Assembly: GCA_000499405.2 (NCBI GenBank)
Contig: HG738137.1
Coordinates: forward strand, 13,695,661-13,759,660
Source: Onchocerca volvulus
Lineage: Eukaryota; Nematoda; Chromadorea; Rhabditida; Onchocercidae
Length of the DNA: 64,000 nt
Reading direction: 5' to 3'
The stretch's first letter is position 1. Each line of letters opens with the position of its first letter. The notes below the pieces were generated by a model that was not told the origin of the DNA, searched no databases, and saw only the letters and a program-made list of their open reading frames with translations. The position numbers and the translations under genes were made by a program. Shown here piece after piece: positions 12,801 through 27,600 of the stretch.

Positions 12801-14830
12801 GCATCATTTATATTTGAAAATTATTTCATTCTTCCTTTCTAACTAGTAATTTTATTCTTCCTTATTTCTAAATTTAAATTTATCGCGGAAATAAAAATTC
12901 ACGAAATTTATTGCATAAATGAAAATATTTTCAATAATTTAATAACTTTCAATTCCAGTTTAAGAAAAAAAAATGCAATATTTTATGGAATAAAAAATAA
13001 TATTAAAGAAATCAGATAATGCAGATAGTACCTAATTTCCATAATTAATCGATAATAATATAGTTACAGAATTAATGAATAACATGAAATCAATCGATTT
13101 GAAATTACATCCGGAAATATTTGAAGGTATACTACTAATTAGCTCTTTTTTCATATCAAAACCATTAATTTTGAAGTATTTCAATTGTGAAAGAAAGGAA
13201 GAGAGCGGTGAAGGTGAGAGGGAAAGACCAATTAGCTAATTATCAGTTCTGATTTCATCTTTGATCTCCATATTTAATTATAATTCTTCATATTTATTTT
13301 TATCTTAATATTATTCTCAATTTAGAATATAGTAGTACTATTATTGGTTCTTACTATTCGAATACTTTTTTCCTGTTTTTTTTCTTTTCTTTTTTTGTTT
13401 TTTTTGATTTCAAAGAAATTTTCAAATTTATCCAAACATAAAATGGTCTTTTTTTAATTATTATTTCAACAAAATAGGAGAGATTCAAAGGATATCCAAT
13501 TCAAAGGATATCCAATTTAATGTCGAATAATTTCTTTAAAATTTCAGTATTTCTATAAAAATTTACATCAAAGTTATAATTCATCAAAAAATAAAAAAAA
13601 AAAAAGAAAGAAAAACGAATTCAATTGATTTAGTTCAACATTTTCTTTCTGCTTACTCATTTATTTGCAAACTATTATGAATGTCAAAAAAAGCTTAAAA
13701 ATTTATCTAACGTGTCTGAATGTTAACCGATTAAATTTAGTAATTAAAAAATGTCACTTCTCATGTCCTTCACGCGTTGTTGTTGCCCAAATTTTGATGT
13801 AAATGGAAGAATTAATTATCATTTTAATTGATCCCTGGGGAATTTAATACTTTGCAATTTTACTACTGCATTTTATTGACTTATAGGATTATATATTTCC
13901 TACCAGTAAAGTGCGAAAGAAATAATTGAATTTCGCATAATTAAATTCAATTTTACCAATCGAATTGAAGAGCGGAAATAATTCGATTTCGTAAAAGTTG
14001 GAATTTATAAGTTTTATTTCAAGTTAATCAGCGTATTTACTACAAGTTATTTATAATCAATTCATTGTAGATGAGAATCTTTATCTATTTATTTCTTTAT
14101 TTCATAACTGAACTAATTGTGAATGCAAATATGATAACTCATCAGCATAATAAATTACAATATAATCGCATAAATTGCAAAATAATAAAATTTTATCAAT
14201 GTTTTAAAATTCCTTATCATTTCTCTTTGTTTGTTTAATAATTTTTTGAAGTAAGAGAATAATTTAACAAATGATGAAATATTCATTTAAATTTGAATTT
14301 ATCATTTTCTTATTTATTGTAAATAATGATAAAAAAAACTATTATTATTTGCTTTTTCACTTTTCTTTCTAATTATCACTTGACTGATTACCATATTAAC
14401 TACGATAATATTTCTTATTGATATCGCAAATAATATGACACAATATGTATTACAGATTATAATTACGAACTGTGCAATTATTAATTCATGATATTTCTTA
14501 TTGCAAATAAAAATGACGAAGTGATAGAAAATTATCATTTAATTGCCACATTTATTAGATTATTATTTGCTAGGGCTATTGCAAACAATATGCACAATTT
14601 ATAATAAATTATCAGTATGAACATGCAATTGTCGATTATTTAATATTTGTTACAGAGATAAAGTACGAAATGATAGAAAGGTCTTTGTTAGACAAGAAAA
14701 AAAAAAAAGAAAGAGACAATGAATTTCGGCCAGATCAATAATAGGTTTTGTTAGTTTTGTAGATATTATTTACAATATAAGTACAATAATAAGGATTAAA
14801 TGAACAATACACTATAAATAATAAAAGATA
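9845..14830. other. gene-poor AT-rich block
   Basis: I see no supported gene. Notable content is a G-poor, CA-rich tract at 10420-10600 made of CACAC, CCCAC and ACATAC steps, and scattered homopolymer runs. Short open frames, for example at 12012-12218 on the minus strand, lack family features. Confidence 0.5.
10420..10600. repeat. CA-rich, G-depleted tract
   Basis: About 180 bp rich in CACACC, CCCACATAC and ACACAC steps with almost no G on the plus strand. It stands out sharply from the AT-rich surroundings. A similar tract lies upstream of the eIF4A gene at about 60070-60420. Confidence 0.8.
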
Positions 14831-15024
14831 CTAACGAAAGTTTGAATAATCACTATGTTTTAACTTTTTTATGATTTTCTGCTTTCCTTTCGTGACTATC
14901 GTCTCCTTTACGCTCCACCACTGCTGTTGCTTCTTGTTAAATTGTCGCTCGTGCTGTTGTCGAGATCGTGTTTGAAATTGGATTAGAACTGAACTGCCGC
15001 TAATATTGATTTTTGAAGGCACTG
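14831..15024 (-). CDS. possible terminal exon, unknown
   Basis: On the minus strand an AG (GATCAG) at about 15025-15026 precedes an open frame of ~63 codons ending in TAG at 14831. The peptide is basic and Gln-rich (TRSRQQHERQFNKKQQQWW, then VKETIVTKGKQKIIKKLKH). Base composition is much richer in G and C than the flanks, a feature shared by the known exons here. The plus strand of the same segment also has open frames, and no upstream exon was found, so this is weak. Confidence 0.2.
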
Positions 15025-15099
15025 ATCAAGCCGATTGAAAAGCTTTTTATACACATAATCTTTGTATTGATAATAGGCAGAAGCTTACAACATATTAAT

Positions 15100-15265
15100 C
15101 ATACAAAGGTTGGTTATCAGGACAAAGGATTAGAGACGGACAATTTTCACAAGGCCCACTTCTTGTAACATTCCTGACAGTTAATATGGATCGCAACATT
15201 TCGCACGATGCACAGAAGCTCTATTAGCAGATCGCAAGATGAGAGAACAAAAACGTTTATGCCAG
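15100..15265. other. GC-elevated island of unknown role
   Basis: A ~165-bp stretch (around GACGGACAATTTTCACAAGG, and ATGGATCGCAACATTTCGCA) is visibly richer in G and C than the surrounding kilobases. Neither strand gives a long open frame. It lies just beyond the candidate exon at 14831-15024, so both could belong to one unrecognised transcript, an ncRNA or a regulatory element. Confidence 0.3.
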
Positions 15266-18200
15266 ATGTGGATAATTGATTCATTTTGTCAGAAATATTA
15301 CAAATTTCTATCATAATAGGATTATTTCGTTATATTTAAATTATAAAATATTTCGATTTTACAGCTAAGTTTATTTGCAATATATACATATCTCATTTTG
15401 TTACAATAGAGATGGATACCTATTCAATTTTACATTCTGCTAATCTAAAAAGTATAGCAAAAAATTGAAAAAAAAAAAGAAAACCAAAATAACATTATTA
15501 GCAATAAAAATTATTTAAGTGAATTTCAATAATACGATTTGGAACTTTCCTCGATGACAATTTATGTCATTCTTGCAGAATATAACATAGACTTATAACA
15601 AAACTGAAATCGAAATACGAATGAAATTTCAAAATCTTTTTTTTTGCCAGAAACTTTTCAGATGAATTTTTCATATCAAATTTTTAAACATTTAAGTTTA
15701 CTAATTAATTCGAAAACGAAATCAAAAAATGGTAATCGACACAAAAAATTGATTTATATGTTTTTTTATAAACTGATATATTTCAAGAATATTTAGTCGA
15801 AATATCGAACGGAATATAGCATGATGATCAGTTCGTAATATGGTACCCACCTGAAACAATTTAATTGTGCAGTTTATCTAAACCTTTTTCAAGGCCACTT
15901 TTCGGCTATTTAACATCGTAGTTTCATATATGTAAATCAAAGTATCGACAAAGAAACAACAAATACCTGCATATAATTGTTTAGTTGTTCTTCAACAGAG
16001 AAATTTATTATTATCAAGTTACTTGCAGCAAGGTAAAAGTTCAAGTTGCTATATTGAGGTCAGTCTCAAAATATTTCTACAATTTTATGTATTTGCATAT
16101 ACTGATTTGTTAGTTTATCAACTTCAAAACCATTATTATCATTTGCAAAAAGTCCGAAATTTAGGTTTTTTTCAAATTTAAGTTTTCTTTTTTTATCTTG
16201 GAATCAATTTCAGATATCCCGAAATATTCTAAGCAATCTTGACTTCTTTTTTAGCAAAAGATAAGAGTGAGAAAGAAGGCTTATCTTTTGATCAATTTCT
16301 TCTGCCTTTTATGAGGTATTATAAAAACCATCAGAATTATGTAATATGATTTCAGTTAACGTCAATGACTCAACATAAGACAAAATATTGCTTTGAATCT
16401 ACCTCTTCGGAAAAATTACTTAAATCAGCTCAAAAACCATAAATAGTAGCGCCAAGAAAAGAGATAAAGCTGTTTTTTACAACTTGTTCAAAGTTTATAT
16501 AATATGGGATAATTAGATAGAAAATTTCAGATCGTATCATATCTGATCATATTTTCATACGATATTGCTTTCGTAATTTTTTGTTTTTTTTAATTACATT
16601 TTTAATAAATCTTATTCCTACGAAATCATAATATTATGGAATTATAATATTATCATGATTTCACAAGATTATGAAATTACAATAATATTATTATTATCTC
16701 ATAATATTATTAAGATAGTTCATAGTGACAAATAAACAAATAAAAAAATAATTAGCCAAAAAAAATTTGCGATTCATTGAGCTACACATATACAAGGAAA
16801 TAAAAAACAAAAACTAAATACTCATAATTATGGAAAAGAACTTAAAAAAGAAATCATGAATTAAATATTTAAAATTAAGAGAAAAAATTCAAAAACTTAT
16901 TAAGACAATAAATGCCGGAAGATTAATTAATTTTAATATATAATTGTAATAGAAAATTGTATAGAAAATGAATATTAGATAGTCAAGCATGAAAAAAGTA
17001 AGCAAGGAGGTAGAAGTTAAAAAAGAAAAAGATGTTATCTTGATAACAAAATAGACTTATAAAATATAAAAAACAATCACGAATTTCATATTGATCGTGA
17101 TAGAACAAACTAAATTTAAAAAGAAATTAGCATATTTACATTTCAAAATAACATGATACATCTCATCAATGAAAAAGTTGCGTGTGATACATATCTAAGA
17201 TATCATTACTTGCATCATTTTCAGTGAAGAAATGATTTCTCCATCTTTTTGTTAATTCTTAAAAACATTCATTGCCGGCCAGAATGCAATATTCAATTTT
17301 AAAAATTGCGTTTAAACGAAATTTAATTTTTCTTTTTATCGATGGTTAATTTTCTTATTTCAAATTTTTAATGGTGATTTGAAATTGATCTTATTAGATA
17401 AGTATTTTAATTGCTTATTAAATATTTAGTCAATACTCAAAGTTTAGTAGAAATTTTTACTACAGAAACCTAAGAGTTGTTGTTTTTTGGAAGTACCTGT
17501 CACAATCCCATATACTAAATATTATTTTAAGATTTCTAAATTTACTCTATTCTTGATCTTTGTGACATATAAATTTTATTTGAATATTTCCCTTATTATA
17601 TCTTTTATTCAGGCAAGATTGAAATGATTTACTAATATTGTTGTAAAATTAAATTGAATTACTGGTCACCTCCTGCTAGACTAGACTGATAATAAAATTA
17701 ATGACAATGATAAATAAGCAAACATTTATGATAAAATTAAGCATACGTTGGTTATTTCAATAATTATATAAGAAGTTAAGAGATGGAAAAAAAAATGAAA
17801 ACAAATTACAATTTAATTTTTTTCCTTATTTTCTTTTCAAACATTAATTTTAATATCATTTTTAAGTTGATTATAACTAAATAATGTTTTACTGGTTAAC
17901 CTTTATAATTTTTTAATATTTTTAATCATTTTTAATGTTTTTTTCAAATAAAACACTTTTTTCTTCTTTTTTTGCAATTAAATTGATGGAGACGTTGGAA
18001 GAAGCGACATGAAAGAAATTTTAATTAATATTTAATTGTAAACAAATTAGAATTTTGATATGAATACGATAGGCTGAATAAAATAATGATTTCGAACTTT
18101 TTATGATATGATCCTAGTTTCTCATGTCAAAGTTCATTTGCAATAAATACTTACAATATCAATAACTTTTACGCCAACAATAACTTTCCTCCGATCATTC

Positions 18201-20245
18201 GCTTTTCTTCTGTATGTAAAATTGGCTGATAAATTACTCATTGAACAAATGTATTTCATAAATAATATAAATTTTTCTAAAATTTGACGAGAATTTCACC
18301 TTTTTCCAAAAATTAATAAATTATACAGTATTTCCAATAGATTAGTCTTTTAGATTTAATTTTTAGCGTAATATAATTTGAGATATTTTTAAATACTGCG
18401 AAAAGAATTTCATTTGTTCGTAAAATTCAAGTATTATTCACCTAAAAGATTAAGTGTATCGGATGATCTAGAGAATTAAATTTAATTTGAAATTATTCAA
18501 AACTAAATTTTAATCAAAGTTTACTGATAATGGAATGACATCAACTAAATTTTATCAAATATAATTAATCAATTAGATTAACAAGACTTGATGTCGATGT
18601 AAGTTGTAGTCCAACGATAAAGGTTTGCTTTTTTTTTCTTTAAAAAATTAATAGAAGAAATAAATATGAAATTAGTAATAAAGATATGCTAATTAGTGAT
18701 AAATAACTAATCAATATCATTATTATTGATAATCGATGGATGGATGAATATGCTTATTTTTTCAATAGTTTTTAAAAAGAAAAGAAAATGAAGTGTGACA
18801 ATATTGTTGACATTATTCGGGAACTTTTTTTTTTTTTTTTCTTTCCTTCAAACGAATGATGCCGATATAATTTGAAGTCAAACAATAATTAACAAAGCAA
18901 ACCTAAAATTGCGATTATTTTTCGGTCAGATTGTAGTTTTCAACTGGCGGATATGATTATTTATCCGGTTGAAATGTTTCTTCATCCTTCAACCTTTTAT
19001 CGTCATCATTACCTTTACCTCCTAATGGCACGTCACCTATCATCGTCGGTTATCCTTTTTCATTTCCAGCTATGCCATCAAATTAATTATTCATACAACG
19101 ATGGATACATTAAGTGTAACTTTTTGGAAATAAATTTACATTTAAATTCAATGTATACGATAGATTTTTAGTTTGAATTTAAGAATTGATATTATTTGAT
19201 AGCACGTATTCACGTAAATTTGCACGTGAATTTTGATAATTTATATTTTTTTAAATGAATATCAAAAGATGAGAAAAGAAAGAAGAATTTTTAAGAACTG
19301 AAATTATTTGATCGTAAAAATCTTTTTTTTCTTCATTTTTCTCATGTTTTAATTTTCATCTAAAAAATATAAATAATACATATTAACATTTAACGCTTAT
19401 TATAGCATTTTTATTTTAGAGTTAAAAATTATTCTTATTTGATATATAATTACCTTTTCTATTTTTTTTACCTTTAATTTTTTTGATAAATAATTTAGCA
19501 TGAAAATGTTTCATTAAGAGTTTTAGCAATTTATAAAATTTGATCAATTTTGAAATCAATTTGTAAAATGTATTTGAAAAAAAAAGAAAAAAAGAGATTT
19601 TTCTAGGATGAGTATATTTAAAATTAATTTTATTTTTCCGAACTTTTTTTGATTTTATTCAAAACATTCCAGGTAATTTTGATTTTGCAGAAATTAGAGA
19701 GCTTAATTTCAATACCATTTCAATTTGAATGTTTATGATTGTATTAAATTATCGCATTCAATTCAACTCAAGAATAAAAGATTCATTAATCAACTAATTA
19801 AAAACTAATAGAGTGATATTTGCATACCTTGAAATAATTACTTTGTGTCAGATATATTTATTGAAAAAAAAAATCGATTTTTAGTGATATAGCTTCGTTT
19901 TCCACTTAATTTTAATGTCAGATCATTTAATTAATTTAATTATATGATTACTTTGAAGTCAAAAACCGATATAGTTTGTTGACAGAAATAAAAAAACTAA
20001 ATGAAATAAGAGATGAGGTCATATATATATGTCAAACGAAAATTCAACTTTGAGCAATTCAAGTCTTCCATATTTTTAAATTTTAGCAACGAAAATTAAA
20101 TTTTAACTTGAAATTTGTAACTTGAAAAATCGAAATGTAAAGAAAAAATAAAACTTGACAGATTAATATACATTATTGATGCAGTTATTTTGAATAAAAG
20201 TTTAACAATGACAAGAAGGAAATATCAATGATAAGATAATATATC

Positions 20246-20258
20246 TGATCTTTGACCC
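20246..20258 (-). promoter_or_regulatory. DR1-type motif (GGGTCA-A-AGATCA)
   Basis: Two nuclear-receptor half-sites in direct repeat with one spacer base, minus strand, one mismatch from RGGTYA-A-RGGTYA. It lies in gene-poor DNA. Confidence 0.4.
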
Positions 20259-20959
20259 CCCCTACAAACTTTATTCATAGCATTTAGTTTTCACCAATAA
20301 TGAGAGAATTGTGAATCATTTGAAATTAATTATTACTTTGTTATGGCAAAAATGGAATAACATCGTTAATTTTTTCATTCCATCAATAAAGAATTAACTT
20401 AGTTTAGGTCTAATTTCTTCCCTGACTGCTGGAAAAGTAATCAGTTTATTCATTTCCAATATATATTACCAATATTGTTTTTATTTTAACTGTTTGGATG
20501 ATATAATATTATCATTTTGATAAAATAAATTAAATCAAAGGACTCAAATCATAAACTAATTTTCGCCAGAAATTGAAAATGATCTTTGTTCTCATATTCA
20601 ACTTAAAATCTCTCATTAAACTTGTTATTTAAATAAAAAAACATTTTAAACATTATACTGAATCATTCTCCAGATGAAAATTATGGAATTTCTGTTTTGT
20701 TTGTAATTTAAATTAATTTGATTTAATTCTGGTACATTTTAGCTTTTTCAGTCTGCTTTAGTTCTTCGAAATGTTTTAAATTCAAAACTTTTTCAATTTA
20801 TTGCAATTGTTCCCATATTTTACATTTCTGGACAAAAATTTGAAATTACATAGCGACAAATTACTATTAGCTATGCCATTTTAATTTAATTTTATCAATT
20901 TTTTTCACTTTCGTAGAAAATTTCATTTTAAACTTTAATCAATTGAAATTTCACAACTT

Positions 20960-20984
20960 CCCCCTCTCCCCCTTCCTCCCCCCC
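20960..20984. other. clustered C runs (possible G-quadruplex on minus strand)
   Basis: Runs of 5, 5 and 7 cytosines are separated by TCT and TTCCT. The 7-base run can supply two C3 blocks, so the minus strand has four closely spaced G tracts, compatible with a G-quadruplex or, on the plus strand, an i-motif. It is isolated in very AT-rich DNA. Confidence 0.45.
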
Positions 20985-21570
20985 AATAAATCAGCTCCCT
21001 GATTCTTTGTCGTAGTCCTATTTTTTGTTTCTACTGAAGATGGAATGTTTAAAATTTCATCATTTAATCTTTAAAATGTTATATTTTTCCCGTTTTTTAA
21101 AAAAGGAAGTATAAAATATTGTTAAAACATGGGAAAATACTGAAATGCTTTTAATTTTTTCTCAAAAAAAAGTAAAAAAAAAAAGTAAAAATGGAACGAT
21201 AGATTAATAGCTTCAAAATGTCCCCAATGGATTTTATAAAACTAGAGTTTCTTTTTAACTTCATTTTCGAAATATTCGATTTATCACTTTATCATTAAGT
21301 ATATCATTGGTAGTATTTTCTGGACAAATTTTTTTGCTGAAGTAAAATTTGACGAAAAAATGGAATATTTCTTTATTCCTTACGTAATATTTTCAATTAA
21401 TCGATGTAATTACCGTGAAATATTAATATATTGTTGCATACTTATCGATTGATTTTGCTACCATATCAGTTTCATTTCATCATAACATTTTATCATCAAT
21501 TATATCATTCCTATTTCTCAGAAAAGATGCTGTATCATTGTAAATTTTCTTCAAAATAGAAGTAAGTTTC

Positions 21571-21571
21571 C

Positions 21572-21604
<33 letters not shown>
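21571..21604. repeat. poly-A tract, about 34 bases
   Basis: An uninterrupted A homopolymer. No open frame or target-site duplication that would mark it as a retroposon tail was seen next to it. Confidence 0.95.
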
Positions 21605-21608
<4 letters not shown>

Positions 21609-22293
21609 AAAGTAAAATAAGTTTTTTTTTTTTTGTATTTCTCAGAATAGATGCTTTCATATATAGTAAATAAGTAAAATCTGAATATGATCTTCAGCTA
21701 ATTGTCGTAAATAATACGACAGAATAATATGAAATGGAAATCTCGATGCATACCTATTAATTAAAATTATTATCGAAACTAAGTTTAGAAACATATTTAT
21801 CCATAAATATGTCCCGTAAAATCTTCATTTAATTACTGAAAGAAAATTGATCGAAATAGACATTCAAACTTTTATTCAATCGCTTTTTTTTTTTTATCTG
21901 CCAAAGTGCCCCAAAAAACCTCTTTGAAATCTTAAGTATCATCATTATTCTTGCTAATTATCTCTTACAATTTTGCATTATTATTGGCTCAGACAGGAGC
22001 CACTTATTAACTTTTTCTTTCTTTTTTTTTTTTTTGATTATCGTAACAACTGGCGCCAAATAATCGCCAAGAAAATGCGAGAAATTCGCTAAAAAAGCGA
22101 AAAATAGCGATTAATTTAAGGAGTTATTTAAGCGTCTAATTTCATGATTTTAATAATAATAATAATAGTAATAACAATCATCGAAATGTTCATTAAATCG
22201 ATGTACTTATTTTACACGTTAGGAAAATAGAAAAAAATGCAAATAATGATAATAGTAATAATAAATAATTCATTTTCATTTAAAATTTCAAAC

Positions 22294-22295
<2 letters not shown>

Positions 22296-22325
<30 letters not shown>
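22296..22325. repeat. (CT)n microsatellite
   Basis: Fifteen or so CT dinucleotides in a row, followed by further polypyrimidine sequence to about 22350. Confidence 0.95.
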
Positions 22326-22327
<2 letters not shown>

Positions 22328-24656
22328 GCTCTATCACCCTCTCTCCCTCTTTTTTCTCATTCATTTTGTTTTGCTAAACTTTTCAAAATTGTTTATGCAA
22401 AATTTAGTACTTATATTTATACAAATTAATAATGTTTATAACAACTTATCCATTCCTTTCATTTTCTCTCAATTTTTCCTCTTTCTAAACATTTTCGTCA
22501 CAACTTTTTTCTCATCTTTTCGACGAAATTATATATATATATATATTTTTTTTTGAAATTTTTGATAAAATTTCTCATCAGATGAAAATTTTCTCTATAT
22601 TTATAAAACTAAACAATGTAATTTAATTAACAATTAATGGTCTTTAAAATGTGATAATTTAGCTGTTGAAACATTGTTTGACCTCTTTTTTTTTAAGAAT
22701 TTTATTGACCTTTTATGATGAAAGAATAGATCCTATCGAATGCAACATTCTTAATTGCAAGAAATTTATACAATTCAATCGATAATAATGTTATTGAAGT
22801 AAGATAAACTAATTGTTGAAGCATTTTTTGATCTCTTTTTCAAAACCTTATGATCTTTAATAATGAACGTATGGACTCTGTTGAATGTGAAATTTCGATT
22901 AAAAAAGTTTGTCAGACATTTTTTATCATGGATTGGATAAAAATTTGAGAGATGTCGATTCGATAATTTGATTCGAAACTCTTTTGTTCACAAAAAAGTT
23001 GAAAAAATTTTTCCAACTTCAGAAATGATCTTTTGAATGTTAGCTCCAATTCTAATAAAAAACTTATTCAAGAATTAATTATACTATATTCCCGATGTAT
23101 TTGAATATCTTCTGTTCAAAAAGCTATGAATTTAATTAAACCTTAACTTAATTAGCACTTCTTTTTTTTTGATCTTATCATATTTACTGTATTATTGTTA
23201 TTTGCTTGAGTTTAGAAAATGCTTATTTAATTTCATGAAATTAAATATTTTCATAAATTGATTCATATTTTGATGAATAAATAAATTCAAAATTTCTCTA
23301 AGAAATTGCTATTCAAAAAAGTAGATGAATAATTAATAATAGTTTCAATTTTTGAACTTATTTACGATATTTTCTCTTCTTTTTTGCTATCTTTTTTTAC
23401 TAAATCAGAAAAATGGCGGATAACTAATTGAAATTTTAGTTTTATTAAATTGCAATCGATAAAAGTTTTAGTTATATGAAAGTTCAAAATCTTCACAATT
23501 TTCCTTTCCTTTCATTTCCTCTCTCTCTCTCACTCACTCCCTCTCTCCTACGATTTGAAATTTTATCATCAATTTAAACACAATTGTTAATTTAAACAAA
23601 ACGAAAACAGAAAAAAAAAAAAAAAGAGGAGAAAGTGATACTTATCCGCCTGAACATCTCTTTTCATTTTTTATCTTTTTAATTATCGATAAAAGTTCAT
23701 ATCGTTCTAACTAATAACGAATAAACTTCTTCAAATTTTTTCTCTTTTTTTTTTCTTTCTCTTCTCTTCTCTCTTTAACATAATATTTAATGAAAATGAT
23801 AATTACTTAGTTAATTAATTCATTAAACCGCTTCAATCTTTCATAATTCTCAAAAACAAACAACTTTTCAATGAATAAAATGATTCGCATTTTTATTGTA
23901 AATGTTTATAATTTTTACTAAAAATTATTATTATCATTAAAATATTCGTCTATGGAATATACATATATGGTTAAGAATAGATAATATCGATTTTTTTCTA
24001 ATCATTTTTTTCTGATATTGATTTGTTTTTTTTTCCGTTTTTTTTTTCTTAAACAATATTGTACTATTGAAATGATTGTTTCTTTTTTTTTAAACATCGA
24101 CATATTTTTTTCTTGTTTTTTACATTTTTAGACAATGATTAATGCTTTTTCCTAATGAATGTTTTTTTTTTTCTTTTATTTCAATCATTTTTTAAAATTT
24201 TTACAAGAACTTGGTCAAAAAAATCAATTTTTACAAAAAAAAAAAATCACAATCTTACCTTATCAATTGCATCTTTATTTATTATTTATGCTAAATAATC
24301 ATAATATTTATGATTATGATTATGATCACATAAATTGTCCTTTGATTAAGACGAATCATTATTCCAATTGTTTAAAACAATTTTTCAATTAAATTAATGC
24401 TAATTTTGTATTCCTTCATTCACTGATCTTTCGAGTGACCATTAAGTTATGGTCAGTGAAGCATGAAATTTTAGATTAATTTTTCGTTTTTCGTTTTTAG
24501 CATTCATGGAAACTTTTAATAGGAATGGTCATCAATGGGTCACACACATACATATTTACCTGTTACCTGTCTCTCGTTGATCGTTAATTGTATCTAATAG
24601 ATTTATGGTTGGATTGCAATAGATGATAAGAGTCAAATAATTATGAATTATGCTGG

Positions 24657-24669
24657 GAACCTTTAACCT
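24657..24669 (-). promoter_or_regulatory. DR1-type motif (AGGTTA-A-AGGTTC)
   Basis: Direct repeat with one spacer base, minus strand, one mismatch at the final base. Confidence 0.4.
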
Positions 24670-27600
24670 TTTTCAATATTTTCCATTCATCATCATTATC
24701 ATCACAATCATTATTATCATCGTCATCATTATCATTATTATCATAATCATCATCGCATTACTATTAAAAGAAAAAACGATAAAAAGTTAACTTATTATTG
24801 TTTTCGTAAAATTATTTGTTTATCTGTCAAAAAAAAAAAAACTACTCAAATTACTTAATTACATATTATTAAATACTTAATTAGTTGTTGATGATAATAA
24901 TGAAAAAAAAGCTAGCTCATATTTTAAAAAAAAAGCTCTCATATTATTCTAAATTTTTTTTAAGCTCATTTTCATGATAATACGGTAATTAAGTAATTTG
25001 ATTACATATAAATATTTTTTTGTAAATAAGAATTTTTTCGAGTATTTTTTTATATAAATTTTTTTTTTTTGCTTGCAACTAAATAAATAAGTAAATAAAA
25101 CAAATAGTTTTCTCGAAAACAATAGCAAGTTGGCATTTTTCTTTTCTTTCATTTAAAAATTTTGATCTGTATAATATATATAATATTATTAAGTATTTAA
25201 TTATTTGATATTGATTAAAGAAATGGTTCTTACTTCAAAAAAAGCTATAATATTATTGTTCTAATTAATCAATTTTTGTGATAATAAATAAAATTTTTTA
25301 TATATATTATATCGATGAAATTATCGAATAGAACTTTTGTTTTATTTGCACTAATTCAATTTCAAATATTGATTAAATAATTTTTTCTCCCAAAATCCAT
25401 TATTTTAATTTCCATCTATTATATTTCGCCTTCATAGAAAAAACTATTTTTTCATTTTCATTTTCATTTTCTAATATCATTATTTGGCATATGATTCTAT
25501 GCCATTAATTATTATTTGAATATTCACTTTTTTTTTTTTTTATTTTTCCATCCCACATTTCTCTTCAATAATACATCATTTTCAATATTTGAAGAATATT
25601 TAATGATAAATTACATCACTTAATTATTACTAATAATTAATTACATTTGTTTAATATTAGGTAAATTATGTTGTAACAAGAGAAAAGTGAAAAGGATTAT
25701 TCAATCTCTAGAAATATGTTGTACCATCTGTTTTTTTTTTTTTAATTAAATAATCAATCACTTGAAAATATTAGATCGGAATATGCATAATGCTTCATTA
25801 AGCAAAGCGAAATTATTAAATGTCTGAAAACGAAGAAGAATTTTGATAAATTATTTATCATAATACATCAAAACTGAAATGATAAGGTATTATTTATCAT
25901 TATCATTTCAAAATATATTAAATACATACAAACGAATTTCTTTTTTTTTCTTTTCAAAGTAAGTATTTTTTTTTTACAAATTATTTTTATCTACTTAATA
26001 TATTTAGAAATTGTAATAATATATAATAACTTCGATTTATCTTTTCGATTTTGATATTTCACTTGTACTGATGCTAATAAGATCGGTAAAAATATGATGA
26101 ATTAATATTTATTATCCCAATTTCAACATATTTTACTAATATTGATATTAGTACCTCATTTACTTGAATTGAAAAAGCCGAAAAGTCTTAATAAACTTAG
26201 GTTAAAAGTTTTAATAAATCAATAATTATTATTAGTAATATATCAAAATTGAAATAAATAATTAGTCTTTTTAAATCATTTTAGATTTCAAATCTTTTAA
26301 ATCGGTCTTGGATTTCACATCATTTCAGTCTTTTACAGTCAATTTCAGGTTCCAAACCTTGCATATAAGTTCAATTTTTCCATCATACCATTTTTCTGTC
26401 CTTTCCTTCATATTAAGCATTAACGATCAGCCAATCTAATTGATATGCAAAATATGATTCTCTCCTTGACCTTTCTGGTAACAAAATGAACCCATTACTT
26501 GTGGTTATCCTTAAATGTGTCGCAAATGACCCACCATAATCGTTATCTTTATGGTACCACAGGTACCACAGGTAACATGTCCGTCATGCCCATCCTTTGA
26601 CATATTTTATTGCTCAGTTAATTTATTCTTTCATTTTTCAATTATTTTTTATTTCCTCAATAACGAGACATTAGAACTTGCATTAATGCTACAATAATAC
26701 ATACAATAATCCTAACGTTTTAATAAAAAATTTTTAATCCAGTTTCCTTCATTTATTTAGAAACTCACATATACTTTGAAATATATTATTTAAATTTTAA
26801 TTTAAAATATATGTAATGTAAAATGAAATTTTATTTCAAAATTCATAGTTCGAAAAAAAAGTTGCAAAAATTTATACAAACAAATAATTTGGAAAAATTT
26901 TAATTCATAATTATATATTTGTGTGGAATAAGAAAAAGTTTAAAAAAACTCTAATTCAAAAAAAAAAAAAGAAAAAGTTTTTGCAAAATAAGGAATAATT
27001 CAGGAAGACATTCAAATTCAAATATATGTTTATAAAAAATAATAACTAATTTATTGTAGTTTGACTTCAAACAATTGGGAACGAAAATTTTTTTCTCATC
27101 GTAAACATTTTGAAACTTTATAATATTTAAGGGATTGCTTCTGACTAAATAAATCTCATTAATTTCACTTTCTTTGCATTTTTTTTTTGAAATAAATGAA
27201 AAATAAAAAAATAAATAAAATTACGAATAGACACTAAAAAAATCAAGAAATTAAATTTGACACAAGATGAGGTAATAGTGAAATAGTTTAAATTCTTTTT
27301 TTTTTTTTCGAAATATATTTTTCAAGTGAATCTGTGTCCTTGCAATTTTACAAACAACTTCCATTTTGCAATTTTAAATAAAATTTATAAAATCTTTTTA
27401 AAATTTGAATAAGTTGGCACTTTTTTTTGCCATGAAATTAAAAAGTATACGTAAAGTTACCGAAAAACATGTCATTTATTTTTAATCAATAAATTATGAA
27501 ATTAAAATTCGACGTGAAATGACGTATTCAGTTACGATGAAATAATTCGATTTTATTCTGAAATTTTATTTCATTTAATTTCATTTCAATTTCATTTCAT

